Source: CAZWBR01 sp964404205
GTDB taxonomy: Bacteria; Bacteroidota; Bacteroidia; Bacteroidales; Prolixibacteraceae
NCBI GenBank assembly: GCA_964404205.1
Contig: CAYOJD010000005.1
Span: forward strand, 1 to 59,344
Length of the DNA: 59,344 bases
Direction: 5' to 3'
Shown: piece by piece, positions 52,162-59,344 of the stretch
How positions within the stretch are numbered: position 1 is the stretch's first letter
How the letters are laid out: each line of letters starts with the position of its first letter
Notes under the pieces: generated by a model
The model's input: the letters and a program-made list of their open reading frames with translations, nothing else
Database searches by the model: none
What the model was told of the DNA's origin: nothing
Translations under genes and position numbers: made by a program

Positions 52162-54720
52162 TTATTCCAATTTGTCAGTTATCGCGCACGAAATTTTGTA
52201 GCTTTTTGAATGCCCCTCTTGTTGAAACATCTCGATGTGGAGAATATAAATCCCGACGGACGATTTGTTATGGTTATCGTCTTTCCCGTCCCAAATAATT
52301 CTATCGTTTGGCCCGATGGAAAGATTATTGGCCAATCTTCTGATTTCAATTCCGGAAGCATTGTATACGCGGATATTGGTTAGCCAATCTGTGGCATTGG
52401 GATTGAGAAGTATCTCCAAAAAATCGTTATACCCGTCGTCGTTTGGCGAAAATATTGCAGGTGCGACAGAGACGAGGCCTGTTCCGTTATCTTCTTTTAC
52501 AACGATTGAGTTTTGAAACCCGGGAGTTGCTCCACCGCTGCTTTTGGCGGCCGAATGCCAGTTGGCCGGCTCTTCAGTTGGGCTGTCAAATAGAATCCTT
52601 TCAAGCGAGATTCCTTCTGGATGGGTTATCCAATGGTCGTGATAACTGTTGTTGTAGTTGAATTGATCGATAATTTCGTTGTTGCTGTTGAGCAAAAGAA
52701 TTGTGCCTGACTCGTTGTTCAATCCGGGCATACTGGCAGTTTCTGCCAGACAATCAGGACATTTAGTGCGATAAAAAAGAGCGACCTTTTCCCTGTCTGA
52801 TGTCAGTGCCACATATTCGCCAGGTTTTAATTCAAAATATTGATCGAATATTGGTTTTAGGGTAAGTTTACCTGAACTTTCGCGAATGCCCCAAAAGAGA
52901 TCAGACAAATCGATTGTATTGAGGCTATTGTTGTAAAGTTCAATAAATTCTGCTCCACCTGATAACGGATGGAAAAGTACTTCATTGATAACAATATCGC
53001 CATTTTCAGGTAAAAAATATCCAAAATCAATGGTTTGGGCGGCCATTATATTTCCACATTCGTCTGTTAGTTTCACCAATTTGATTTGATATCTGCCCCC
53101 ATTGCCAATAACACTATTGCCAAACTGAATGTTCAGCGTCATATCGTTGTCGCTGAACTCGATTTGGTCGATGTAATTTATTGCTGCAGGAACATCAATA
53201 CAGTCTGATAATGGGAAAGTTGTATCTGGTTTTTCGCTTAACCGGATTGCCAGTGTGCGCGGGTCTTTCATTTTTGACGAAATCACATAGGGCGGCTCGT
53301 TATCTTGATTTCTGGCGTAAACCGAATTGATTTTTCCAGGTGTTCCGCCCGCTGTAGCTACGCTTGTTTCCCAGTTTTGATATTGGTTGCAAAAACGGTC
53401 CGGATCTATCCGTTCCAGCGAAAAGCCACCTTCACGTGCAGTGCTCCGGTGCATCGAACGAAGGTAGATAAACCGATCGGACAGATTCTCCGATGGGTCG
53501 ATGAGTGATATTTCTGCTCTGTCGTTGTGGATTGTCGTTCCGGTCAGTAAAAAATAACCATCTGCCACTATTGTAGTGTCGGGTAGTTCAACCGTTTTCT
53601 GGTTTACAGACAACTTCCAATCTCGTAAGTTAACCGACCGGGGTAAATGATTGTATAGTTCGATATATTCCGCATCGGGCAGCCCGACAATTGGTGTCGG
53701 GTCGGCCATTATTTCGTTGATAACCAGTTTCCCGGAAAGGGGAAGGACAATATTGCTGAATATGATAATTGGATTACTCAGTGGTTGATTGTATTTGTCT
53801 GTCAGGCGATTGGTGGTTAGAATAAATTCGGTGTCGCCGCCGGGCTGAAAGATAAGATAAACAATTGTCGAGTCCTCTGCGGCTTTTGTTACCGATTCAA
53901 GCTTACAATTACTTCCCGACAAGGTTGTGATTTGATAGCGGTCGCCGTTCTGCAGATTTTCGGGACCAATGTTGCCATTGAACACAATCTTCAGATGATT
54001 TGCTGCGAGTACAATCATTTTATCAATTGATGGTGGCTTTCGTTCGAACGACATCGAGAGATCGTCAAGCCAAAGTTGCCCGCCATGCGCTGACGAGTAT
54101 CGAAAATGGAAGCCGGTATAGCTAAACGGAAATATTATGCCGCCATTTTCAGCCTGAAACTCGTGAACCATTGTTGGCTCATTCCGGTCTGTAACGGTCA
54201 GTTTCCAATTCCCCGATTCAAAGTTTACAATAAGTCGATTTGTTTGCTGAGCTTTCCACACAATTCCGGTATTTAAAATCAACTGCGAAATTTTTCCGTT
54301 GTTTAGTCGGCATATTTTCAATGTATTGTCTGGTTGTATCAGGTTTACGCCAACAATATACCCGTTGGCATTGTCAATCTCTTTTTGATCGATGGCCAGT
54401 GCCAGGAACCAATTTTCGGAGTCGGCAAGCTGCCAATCGCCGCTTCTTACAGTAATATCCCACCGATAGGTTCCCTCTTCAAGTTGGTTAGCCCCTACAC
54501 TTTTCCAAAAAAAGGTTTTGCCACCGGTGGCAAACCGGTTGTGTCTAAAAGAGTATTGACCTGATATTGGGGAAAGCGGATCGCATCTCCATTCCTCACT
54601 ATCTTCCCACCGGGTGGTGTCGCGAGGTTCAAAGTTGGAGAATAGCAATGATTGGCCCGTGCTTTCAATTGAAACCGTAACGGCCAGACAAAAAATAAAA
54701 ATGTAAATAATCCCCCGCAT
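52162..54720 (-). CDS. Secreted lamin-tail-domain protein with gliding/T9SS-type C-terminal domain
   Basis: The ATG at 54720 (852 residues) gives a clear signal peptide MRGIIYIFIFCLAVTVSIES. After an N-terminal lectin-like sandwich (EGTYRWDITVRSGDW, GIIFPFSYTGFHFRYSS) there are two lamin-tail domains (KLVINEIMADPTP…AEYIELYNH and DIVINEVLFHP…EFIELYNNS). Bacterial Ig-like segments stand between them. A CHU_C/FlgD-like C-terminal domain follows (IFSPNDDGYNDFLEI, RIIWDGKDDN, VGIYILHIEMF). Such proteins are exported and held at the surface in Bacteroidota, often through the type IX system. Role in adhesion or in extracellular DNA or glycan binding is only a guess. Confidence 0.85.
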   Translation of the reverse strand: MRGIIYIFIFCLAVTVSIESTGQSLLFSNFEPRDTTRWEDSEEWRCDPLSPISGQYSFRHNRFATGGKTFFWKSVGANQLEEGTYRWDITVRSGDWQLADSENWFLALAIDQKEIDNANGYIVGVNLIQPDNTLKICRLNNGKISQLILNTGIVWKAQQTNRLIVNFESGNWKLTVTDRNEPTMVHEFQAENGGIIFPFSYTGFHFRYSSAHGGQLWLDDLSMSFERKPPSIDKMIVLAANHLKIVFNGNIGPENLQNGDRYQITTLSGSNCKLESVTKAAEDSTIVYLIFQPGGDTEFILTTNRLTDKYNQPLSNPIIIFSNIVLPLSGKLVINEIMADPTPIVGLPDAEYIELYNHLPRSVNLRDWKLSVNQKTVELPDTTIVADGYFLLTGTTIHNDRAEISLIDPSENLSDRFIYLRSMHRSTAREGGFSLERIDPDRFCNQYQNWETSVATAGGTPGKINSVYARNQDNEPPYVISSKMKDPRTLAIRLSEKPDTTFPLSDCIDVPAAINYIDQIEFSDNDMTLNIQFGNSVIGNGGRYQIKLVKLTDECGNIMAAQTIDFGYFLPENGDIVINEVLFHPLSGGAEFIELYNNSLNTIDLSDLFWGIRESSGKLTLKPIFDQYFELKPGEYVALTSDREKVALFYRTKCPDCLAETASMPGLNNESGTILLLNSNNEIIDQFNYNNSYHDHWITHPEGISLERILFDSPTEEPANWHSAAKSSGGATPGFQNSIVVKEDNGTGLVSVAPAIFSPNDDGYNDFLEILLNPNATDWLTNIRVYNASGIEIRRLANNLSIGPNDRIIWDGKDDNHNKSSVGIYILHIEMFQQEGHSKSYKISCAITDKLE

Positions 54721-54723
54721 ATT

Positions 54724-54755
54724 TTTGAAAATAATAAGAAAAAGCTTTATTTTTG
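54724..54755 (+). promoter_or_regulatory. Probable asd promoter
   Basis: TTTG (54724-54727), 20 bases, then TATTTTTG (54748-54755) on the plus strand match both Bacteroidota promoter boxes with correct spacing. The start codon of asd is about 160 bases downstream, so the leader would be long. No known riboswitch fold was recognised in it. Confidence 0.5.
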
Positions 54756-54916
54756 CCCATGATAGCTTACGGTTGTTAGTTTTTTGGGCGTTTGTCATTA
54801 AAGTTAATCAATTTTGAGGTCAAATAAAAGTCTGGGCCTTATCTGTATAAACAAACGAGATCAGCCTTACACCGAAAGTTACATGTTAAGTTGTTTAATA
54901 TTAAATCAATCAATTC

Positions 54917-55927
54917 ATGAAAGTTGCAGTTGTAGGTGCCAGTGGTGCCGTAGGTCAGGAGTTCTTGCGCGTTCTCGAAGAACGCAACTTCCCAATGGAT
55001 GAACTTATTCTTTTTGGTTCGGCCAGAAGTGCCGGAAATGTTTATCAGTTTAAAGGTAAACAGATTGAAGTGAAAGAGCTTAAACATAACGACGACTTTA
55101 AAGGCATTGATATTGCTTTGGTTTCAGCCGGTGCGGGTATTTCGAAGGAATATGCCGAAACGATTACCAAACATGGTACGGTTATGATTGACAATTCCAG
55201 TGCATTCCGTATGGAGAACGACATTCCGCTCGTCGTCCCTGAAGTGAATGCTGAAGATGCCAAAAATATGCCCCGACGTATTATTGCGAACCCCAACTGT
55301 ACAACCATTCAAATGGTTGTAGCGCTGAAGCCAATCGAAAAAATCTCTCATATTAAAAGGGTTCATATTGCCACTTACCAGAGTGCCAGCGGTGCCGGTG
55401 CGTCGGGAATGGACGAATTGCAGGCCCAAACCAAACAGGTGGCTGCCGGCGAAGAACCGACGGTAAGCAAATTTGCCTATCAGTTGGTTCAAAATCTTAT
55501 TCCGCATATTGATGTTTTCCTCGATAACGACTACACCAAAGAGGAGATGAAAATGTTTCACGAAACACGAAAGATCATGCATTCCGACGTGATGGTCAGT
55601 GCAACGGCTGTGCGTGTGCCGGTATTGCGTGCCCATTCTGAAGCCATCTGGGTCGAGACTGAAAACGAGATTTCGCTCGAAGCTGCCCGTGACGCATTTG
55701 AAAATGCAGAGGGTGTTATTGTAATCGATAAGCCATCAGAAAAAAAATATCCGATGCCTTTGCATCTGGCCGGACGCGACGAGGTTTTTGTTGGCCGAAT
55801 CCGTAAAGATATCTCGAACCCGAACGGACTGGCTTTCTGGACCGTTTCCGATCAGATTAAGAAAGGGGCAGCACTCAATGCCGTTCAGATTGCCGAATAT
55901 CTGGTTAAAGAGGGTGTCGTGAAATAA
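54917..55927 (+). CDS. asd: Aspartate-semialdehyde dehydrogenase
   Basis: This 336-residue enzyme reduces aspartyl phosphate to the semialdehyde, the branch-point step toward lysine, diaminopimelate, threonine and methionine. The NADP-binding GASGAVG is at 7-13, active-site Cys128 lies in NPNCTT, and RVPVLRAHSEAIWVE holds the substrate-binding Arg and catalytic His. SGAGASGMDEL is also typical. Length is normal. It is followed by a terminator shared with the convergent hflX. Confidence 0.97.
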   Translation: MKVAVVGASGAVGQEFLRVLEERNFPMDELILFGSARSAGNVYQFKGKQIEVKELKHNDDFKGIDIALVSAGAGISKEYAETITKHGTVMIDNSSAFRMENDIPLVVPEVNAEDAKNMPRRIIANPNCTTIQMVVALKPIEKISHIKRVHIATYQSASGAGASGMDELQAQTKQVAAGEEPTVSKFAYQLVQNLIPHIDVFLDNDYTKEEMKMFHETRKIMHSDVMVSATAVRVPVLRAHSEAIWVETENEISLEAARDAFENAEGVIVIDKPSEKKYPMPLHLAGRDEVFVGRIRKDISNPNGLAFWTVSDQIKKGAALNAVQIAEYLVKEGVVK

Positions 55928-55952
55928 TACGTCTATCAAAAATTGAGATATA

Positions 55953-55979
55953 AAAAAAGCTGCTTTCGGGCAGCTTTTT
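55953..55979. terminator. Bidirectional terminator between asd and hflX
   Basis: AAAAAGCTGC (55954-55963) pairs with GCAGCTTTTT (55970-55979) around the loop TTTCGG. A-runs and T-runs flank both sides, so it works for both convergent genes. Confidence 0.85.
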
Positions 55980-55984
55980 ATGTC

Positions 55985-57202
55985 TTATTCCTCTTCGTCG
56001 AAAGCCGGGAAAAGGAAATCGTTAAAGGGGAAACGGGTGATGTGTATTTTTTTTACCTCTTCGTAAAGTGTCCGTTTGAAAGGTGCAATGTTTATTTTCT
56101 TTTTGGCCGAAATAAATAACGAGATGTTGTTTTGATACTTGCCAAGCCACGACTTTTTCCAGTCTTCGAGTGTCATATTTTCGCGTGTCGCCGGAGAAAG
56201 GTCATCTTCCTCTTTTTCGACATATGAATAGGCATCGATTTTATTGAAAAGATAAATCATCGGTTTGTCTGAAGCGCCAATTTCAGCCAATGTTTCATTG
56301 ACAATGTCGACCTGTTCTTCGAATCCGGAATGCGAGATGTCGGCCACGTGAATCAACAGATCGGCTTCGCGGGTTTCATCGAGTGTCGATTTAAACGACT
56401 CGACCAGATGATGCGGGAGCTTACGGATAAAACCTACCGTATCGGTCAGCAAAAAAGGCAAATTGCCAACTACCACTTTTCTGACAGTGGTATCGAGAGT
56501 AGCAAAAAGCTTGTTTTCAGCAAAAACTTCCGATTTGCTTATCATGTTCATAATCGTCGATTTGCCTACGTTGGTGTAGCCTACCAGCGCAACTCTCACC
56601 ATTTTGCCCCGGTTTTGGCGTTGGACCATCATCTGTTTGTCGATTCTCACCAACTGTTCTTTAAGCTTGCTGATTTTATCCAGGATAATCCTTCGGTCGG
56701 TTTCAATTTGCGTTTCGCCCGGGCCACGCATCCCGATTCCCCCTTTTTGTCTTTCGAGGTGGGTCCACATTCGGGTAAGCCGTGGCAAGAGGTATTGATA
56801 TTGGGCTAACTCTACCTGCGTTTTGGCATGGGCGGTTTGGGCCCTTTTGGCGAAGATGTCGAGAATCAGGTTGGTCCTGTCGAGGATTTTACATTGAAGT
56901 ACTTTCTCAATATTTCTGATTTGGGTCGCCGAAAGCTCATCGTCGAATATCACCGAGTCGATTTCGTGAACTTCGGCAAAGTCGCGAATCTCGGCCAGCT
57001 TGCCTGAGCCAACGAAAGTTGCCGGATGCGGGTTGTCGAGTTTCTGGGTGAAGCGTTCGTACACTTCGGCACCGGCGGTATCGGCCAGAAATTCCAGTTC
57101 ATCGAGGTATTCGGCAACCTGCCGTTCATCTTGCTGACCGGTAATTAACCCAACCAATATGGCTTTTTCTTTGCCCGTTGATGTTTCAAAAAGTTTTGTC
57201 AT
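55985..57202 (-). CDS. hflX: Ribosome-associated GTPase HflX
   Basis: This 405-residue GTPase splits stalled or hibernating ribosomes. The N-terminal HflX domain has ATFVGSGKLAEI and GGIGMRGPGETQIETDRR (154-171). The G domain has GYTNVGKS (208-215), DTVGFIRKLPHHLVESFKSTL (G3 region) and NKID (G4). A short acidic C-terminal tail follows. The minus strand carries TACTTTTG (57214-57207), an exact -7 match, only four bases before the start codon, which suggests an almost leaderless mRNA or a later true start. Confidence 0.95.
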   Translation of the reverse strand: MTKLFETSTGKEKAILVGLITGQQDERQVAEYLDELEFLADTAGAEVYERFTQKLDNPHPATFVGSGKLAEIRDFAEVHEIDSVIFDDELSATQIRNIEKVLQCKILDRTNLILDIFAKRAQTAHAKTQVELAQYQYLLPRLTRMWTHLERQKGGIGMRGPGETQIETDRRIILDKISKLKEQLVRIDKQMMVQRQNRGKMVRVALVGYTNVGKSTIMNMISKSEVFAENKLFATLDTTVRKVVVGNLPFLLTDTVGFIRKLPHHLVESFKSTLDETREADLLIHVADISHSGFEEQVDIVNETLAEIGASDKPMIYLFNKIDAYSYVEKEEDDLSPATRENMTLEDWKKSWLGKYQNNISLFISAKKKINIAPFKRTLYEEVKKIHITRFPFNDFLFPAFDEEE

Positions 57203-57222
57203 GCTGCAAAAGTACTAAAAAG

Positions 57223-57260
57223 CAAAAAAATATCCCGACTGCACCGGGCAATCGGGATAT
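57223..57260 (-). terminator. Intrinsic terminator after the TonB-like gene
   Basis: On the minus strand ATATCCCGA (57260-57252) pairs with TCGGGATAT (57238-57230) and is followed by TTTTTTT. It lies 22 bases beyond the TonB-like stop and upstream of hflX. Confidence 0.85.
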
Positions 57261-57281
57261 CAATATTTTCAGACAAATCTG

Positions 57282-57968
57282 TTACTGCAACTGGAAGCTA
57301 ATCGGAACGGTATAGGATACGCGAACCGGTTTACCACGCTGTTTGCCCGGTTTCCATTTTGGAAGGCCGTTTACCACACGCAACGCTTCTTTGTCGAGTG
57401 ACGGGTCAACACCACGGGCAATCTTTGCATTCGATACAGAACCATCGCGGTCTACAACGAAGTTTACAAATACTTTACCCTGGATTCCGTTTTCCTGTGC
57501 GATAGTGGGGTACTTAATCGCCTGAGCAATATATTTACGCAGCGCTAACTCACCTCCCGGAAATTCCGGCATTTCTTCTACCACAACGAAGATTTGTTCT
57601 TCTTCTTTTTCTTTCTCAACTGCCTGAACAATCTGCGTTACTTCAACCTTTGTATCTTTCGAAGCTTCTGAATCGAGAATTTCGAGGTCGTCGTTAATCT
57701 CAGCTTTGTTGTCAACAATGTTCAAAATTTCCACAGTTTGCGGCGGCGGAGGTGGCGGCGGAGGTTTTACTTCGTCCTGACGGGTAATCGGAACAATCTC
57801 CTCTTCCACCGCTTGAGCCTGCATTTCTCCAAGAGAATCAACCTGTTTTACTTTGTCATTCCAGTTGAATGCCAACAGGATAATTCCAAGAGAAACAAAA
57901 AGCCCAATCTGGAGGAATAACCCCCTTTTGTTTTCAAGATCTGCCTTGGGTGTTTTCTTGAGTTCCAT
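57282..57968 (-). CDS. TonB-family energy transducer
   Basis: This 228-residue protein has a cytoplasmic start, one membrane helix (GLFLQIGLFVSLGIILLAFNW, about 16-36), a proline run (69-76) and an acidic periplasmic linker. The C-terminal TonB domain (YPTIAQENGIQGKVFVNFVVDRDGSVSNAKI, then GLPKWKPGKQRGKPVRVSYTVPISFQL) is complete. It should couple the inner-membrane ExbBD motor to outer-membrane transporters such as SusC proteins. No exbB/exbD genes are adjacent, so it works with partners encoded elsewhere. Confidence 0.93.
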   Translation of the reverse strand: MELKKTPKADLENKRGLFLQIGLFVSLGIILLAFNWNDKVKQVDSLGEMQAQAVEEEIVPITRQDEVKPPPPPPPPQTVEILNIVDNKAEINDDLEILDSEASKDTKVEVTQIVQAVEKEKEEEQIFVVVEEMPEFPGGELALRKYIAQAIKYPTIAQENGIQGKVFVNFVVDRDGSVSNAKIARGVDPSLDKEALRVVNGLPKWKPGKQRGKPVRVSYTVPISFQLQ

Positions 57969-58215
57969 AAATATTAGTTATTTTCTGAGTTGTTTTGTGC
58001 TCTCTTTAGCGGCAATAAAGATATAAAATAATCCAAAAAAAAAAGTTTCGGGCTACTAAATTTCCTGAATGATTTAACACGTTCAACATCAGTAAATAAA
58101 TGTAACATTGAATTCACTGGTCATCATTTCATCATTCAAGCGTATTGTTCTGTAGTCCCATTCTTTCGGGTGTTGATTATCAGACAGCCCGGAGCACGGC
58201 CACTCACATGCTGGG

Positions 58216-59121
58216 CTATTTCAGTACTTTTGTAACAAGGTTATTGATACTGGTTTCAATGCCTTCGAATGGTTTGCCATTGCCTTGATTGTCGTCTTCG
58301 ACAAACATATATTTCATGCCAGCCAATTTCTTCGATGCCAAAATGGTTTTGAAATCGATAACCCCTTCGCCTACACTGCAAACATCGTCTTTGTTCACAT
58401 CGAAGAAGGGAGCCTGTTTGGTGCGCATATCTTTCATGTGGAACAACTGGAACCTGCCGGGGTATTTTTTGAACATCTCAACCGGATCCTGACCTGCTTT
58501 CGACACCCAGAAAAGGTCAATTTCCATGGTAATTAAATCCGGATCCATTTCGCGCATAAAAATATCGTAATAAGGAACGATACCGTTAATGTTGGCAAAC
58601 TCAAAGTTATGGTTGTGATAGCCAAACTGGATGCCTACTTTCTTCATGATGCGGCCTACTTCGTTCCAGTCGCCAACCATCTTTTTGTATTTCTCAATTT
58701 TACGGTCAACCTCTTCAACCCAAGGTTGTATGCAATATTTTACGCCAAGTTCGGCATGGGCATCAGCCATAATCTTGGCATTCTCGACGGTGATACCGGC
58801 AGCTTCAACTTGTGTGTGGCTGCTCAATGTTGTCATTCCCAAATCGTCGACCATCTTCTTGAATTCTGATGGTTTGTAACCGTAGAATTTGCCTCCGGAA
58901 TAACCGGCTAATTCGAGGTTTTTATAACCAATATCCGACACTTTTTTCAAGGTTCCCGGAACATCAGCGCTCATCGCATCGCGAATGGTGTAGAGTTGCA
59001 AGCCTACGCCGAAACTTTTTTTGTCGGCTGCGGCATTGGCTTTGGCGGCCAGAGGCCCGAACATCATCATGCTCAGTGAGCCTGCAGCGGTAAGTTTTAA
59101 GAATTCTCTTCTGCTTTTCAT
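58216..59121 (-). CDS. Tat-exported sugar phosphate isomerase/epimerase-like TIM barrel protein
   Basis: This 301-residue protein has a twin-arginine signal (KSRREFLKLTAAGSLSMMMF). The AP-endonuclease-2-type barrel has the metal-ligand motifs NLELAGY, GYHNHNFEF, TMEIDLFWVSKAG, LFHMKDM and MFVEDD. It is paralogous to the protein at 5527-6372, with which it shares the HNH, E-x-D-x-x-WV and H-x-KDM signatures, but it stands alone without a neighbouring oxidoreductase. The substrate is unknown. It has its own promoter-like element upstream. Confidence 0.9.
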   Translation of the reverse strand: MKSRREFLKLTAAGSLSMMMFGPLAAKANAAADKKSFGVGLQLYTIRDAMSADVPGTLKKVSDIGYKNLELAGYSGGKFYGYKPSEFKKMVDDLGMTTLSSHTQVEAAGITVENAKIMADAHAELGVKYCIQPWVEEVDRKIEKYKKMVGDWNEVGRIMKKVGIQFGYHNHNFEFANINGIVPYYDIFMREMDPDLITMEIDLFWVSKAGQDPVEMFKKYPGRFQLFHMKDMRTKQAPFFDVNKDDVCSVGEGVIDFKTILASKKLAGMKYMFVEDDNQGNGKPFEGIETSINNLVTKVLK

Positions 59122-59177
59122 GGTGTTGAATTGTTTTTTAACTTATCCAGAATCTACTTCATGGTATTTAGATGGAC

Positions 59178-59185
59178 CAAATATA
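59178..59185 (-). promoter_or_regulatory. Probable promoter (-7 element) of the isomerase-like gene
   Basis: The minus strand reads TATATTTG, an exact match, 56 bases before the start codon. No clear -33 box was found. Confidence 0.45.
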
Positions 59186-59250
59186 AATCTTAGTTCCGTT
59201 CTGACATCTTTTTTCGTAAAATTGTTTCCTGTAAATTTTACTGTCGGTCG

Positions 59251-59278
59251 TTTGGATCAAAATATTTTAATATATTTG
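59251..59278 (+). promoter_or_regulatory. tRNA-Ala promoter
   Basis: TTTG at 59251 and TATATTTG at 59271-59278 are spaced by 16 bases, slightly short of the usual 18-21. The -7 element ends 11 bases before the tRNA 5' end. Confidence 0.55.
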
Positions 59279-59289
59279 CCGCCGCAATC

Positions 59290-59344
59290 GGGGGATTAGC
59301 TCAGTTGGCTAGAGCGTTTGACTGGCAGTCAAAAGGTCATCGGT
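59290..59344 (+). tRNA. tRNA-Ala (anticodon GGC), partial at window end
   Basis: The 5' part of a tRNA is present: acceptor strand GGGGGAT, T8-A9, D-arm GCTCAGTTGGCTAGAGC, and anticodon stem TTTGA/TCAAA enclosing CTGGCAG (anticodon GGC). The T-arm and the 3' acceptor strand lie beyond the window, so the alanine identity pair cannot be checked. Confidence 0.85.

Noticed and set aside
58186..58212. AGCCC/GGGCT hairpin after the isomerase-like gene as a terminator
   Set aside because: The arms are bulged and no U-run follows on the minus strand.

Overview
The window comes from a member of the Bacteroidota, most likely Bacteroidales/Marinilabiliales. The evidence is a SusC/SusD pair, a FecR-type anti-sigma factor with an ECF sigma factor, DUF4783 and lamin-tail/CHU_C-type proteins, and repeated Bacteroidota-style promoter elements (TAnnTTTG, several as TATATTTG) in front of tRNA and housekeeping genes. 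No rRNA, CRISPR array, transposase or phage gene was seen.

Region 1 (1-412) is the only stretch over 300 bases without a gene. It holds a three-copy 41-bp tandem repeat and several strong inverted repeats, at the downstream end of the large leftward gene cluster.

Region 2 (413-31859) is a polysaccharide utilization locus of about 31 kb, entirely on the minus strand. In transcription order it encodes an ECF sigma factor, a FecR anti-sigma factor, an STN-containing SusC transporter, a SusD lipoprotein, a GH30-like lipoprotein, an exported ChbG/YdjC-like deacetylase and a six-hairpin glycosidase. These are followed by a truncated GH2 remnant, a GH42-like glycosidase, two GH28-type beta-helix enzymes, two GH78 alpha-L-rhamnosidases, a beta-helix lipoprotein, a Tat-exported Gfo/Idh/MocA oxidoreductase, a Tat-exported sugar isomerase/epimerase-like protein, a GH106 alpha-L-rhamnosidase and a second six-hairpin lipoprotein. 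Three rhamnosidases plus two GH28 enzymes point to a rhamnose- and galacturonate-rich glycan, such as rhamnogalacturonan or a rhamnose-capped pectic/arabinogalactan polymer. The inferred scheme is surface binding and cutting, SusCD import, then periplasmic trimming, possibly with an oxidative step by the oxidoreductase/isomerase pair. The STN domain, FecR and sigma factor suggest trans-envelope induction.

Region 3 (31885-59344) is mainly housekeeping. It contains tig-clpP-clpX, tRNA-Leu, tatC-lptB, recQ (with a 10-N assembly gap), rlmH with a large NtrY-like sensor kinase, DUF4783-yihY, divergent ribD/prmC and an OmpA/SPOR protein. It continues with a polyferredoxin plus DUF362 pair, a lamin-tail protein, asd, hflX, a TonB-like protein, a second exported sugar isomerase paralogue, and a tRNA-Ala cut by the window edge.

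The observations most worth follow-up are: a plus-strand intrinsic terminator inside the susC leader that implies an antisense RNA; the exported oxidoreductase/isomerase pair inside a rhamnosidase locus; several glycosidases that fit known families poorly; a decayed GH2 gene; and the recQ gap, which is probably a scaffolding artefact.
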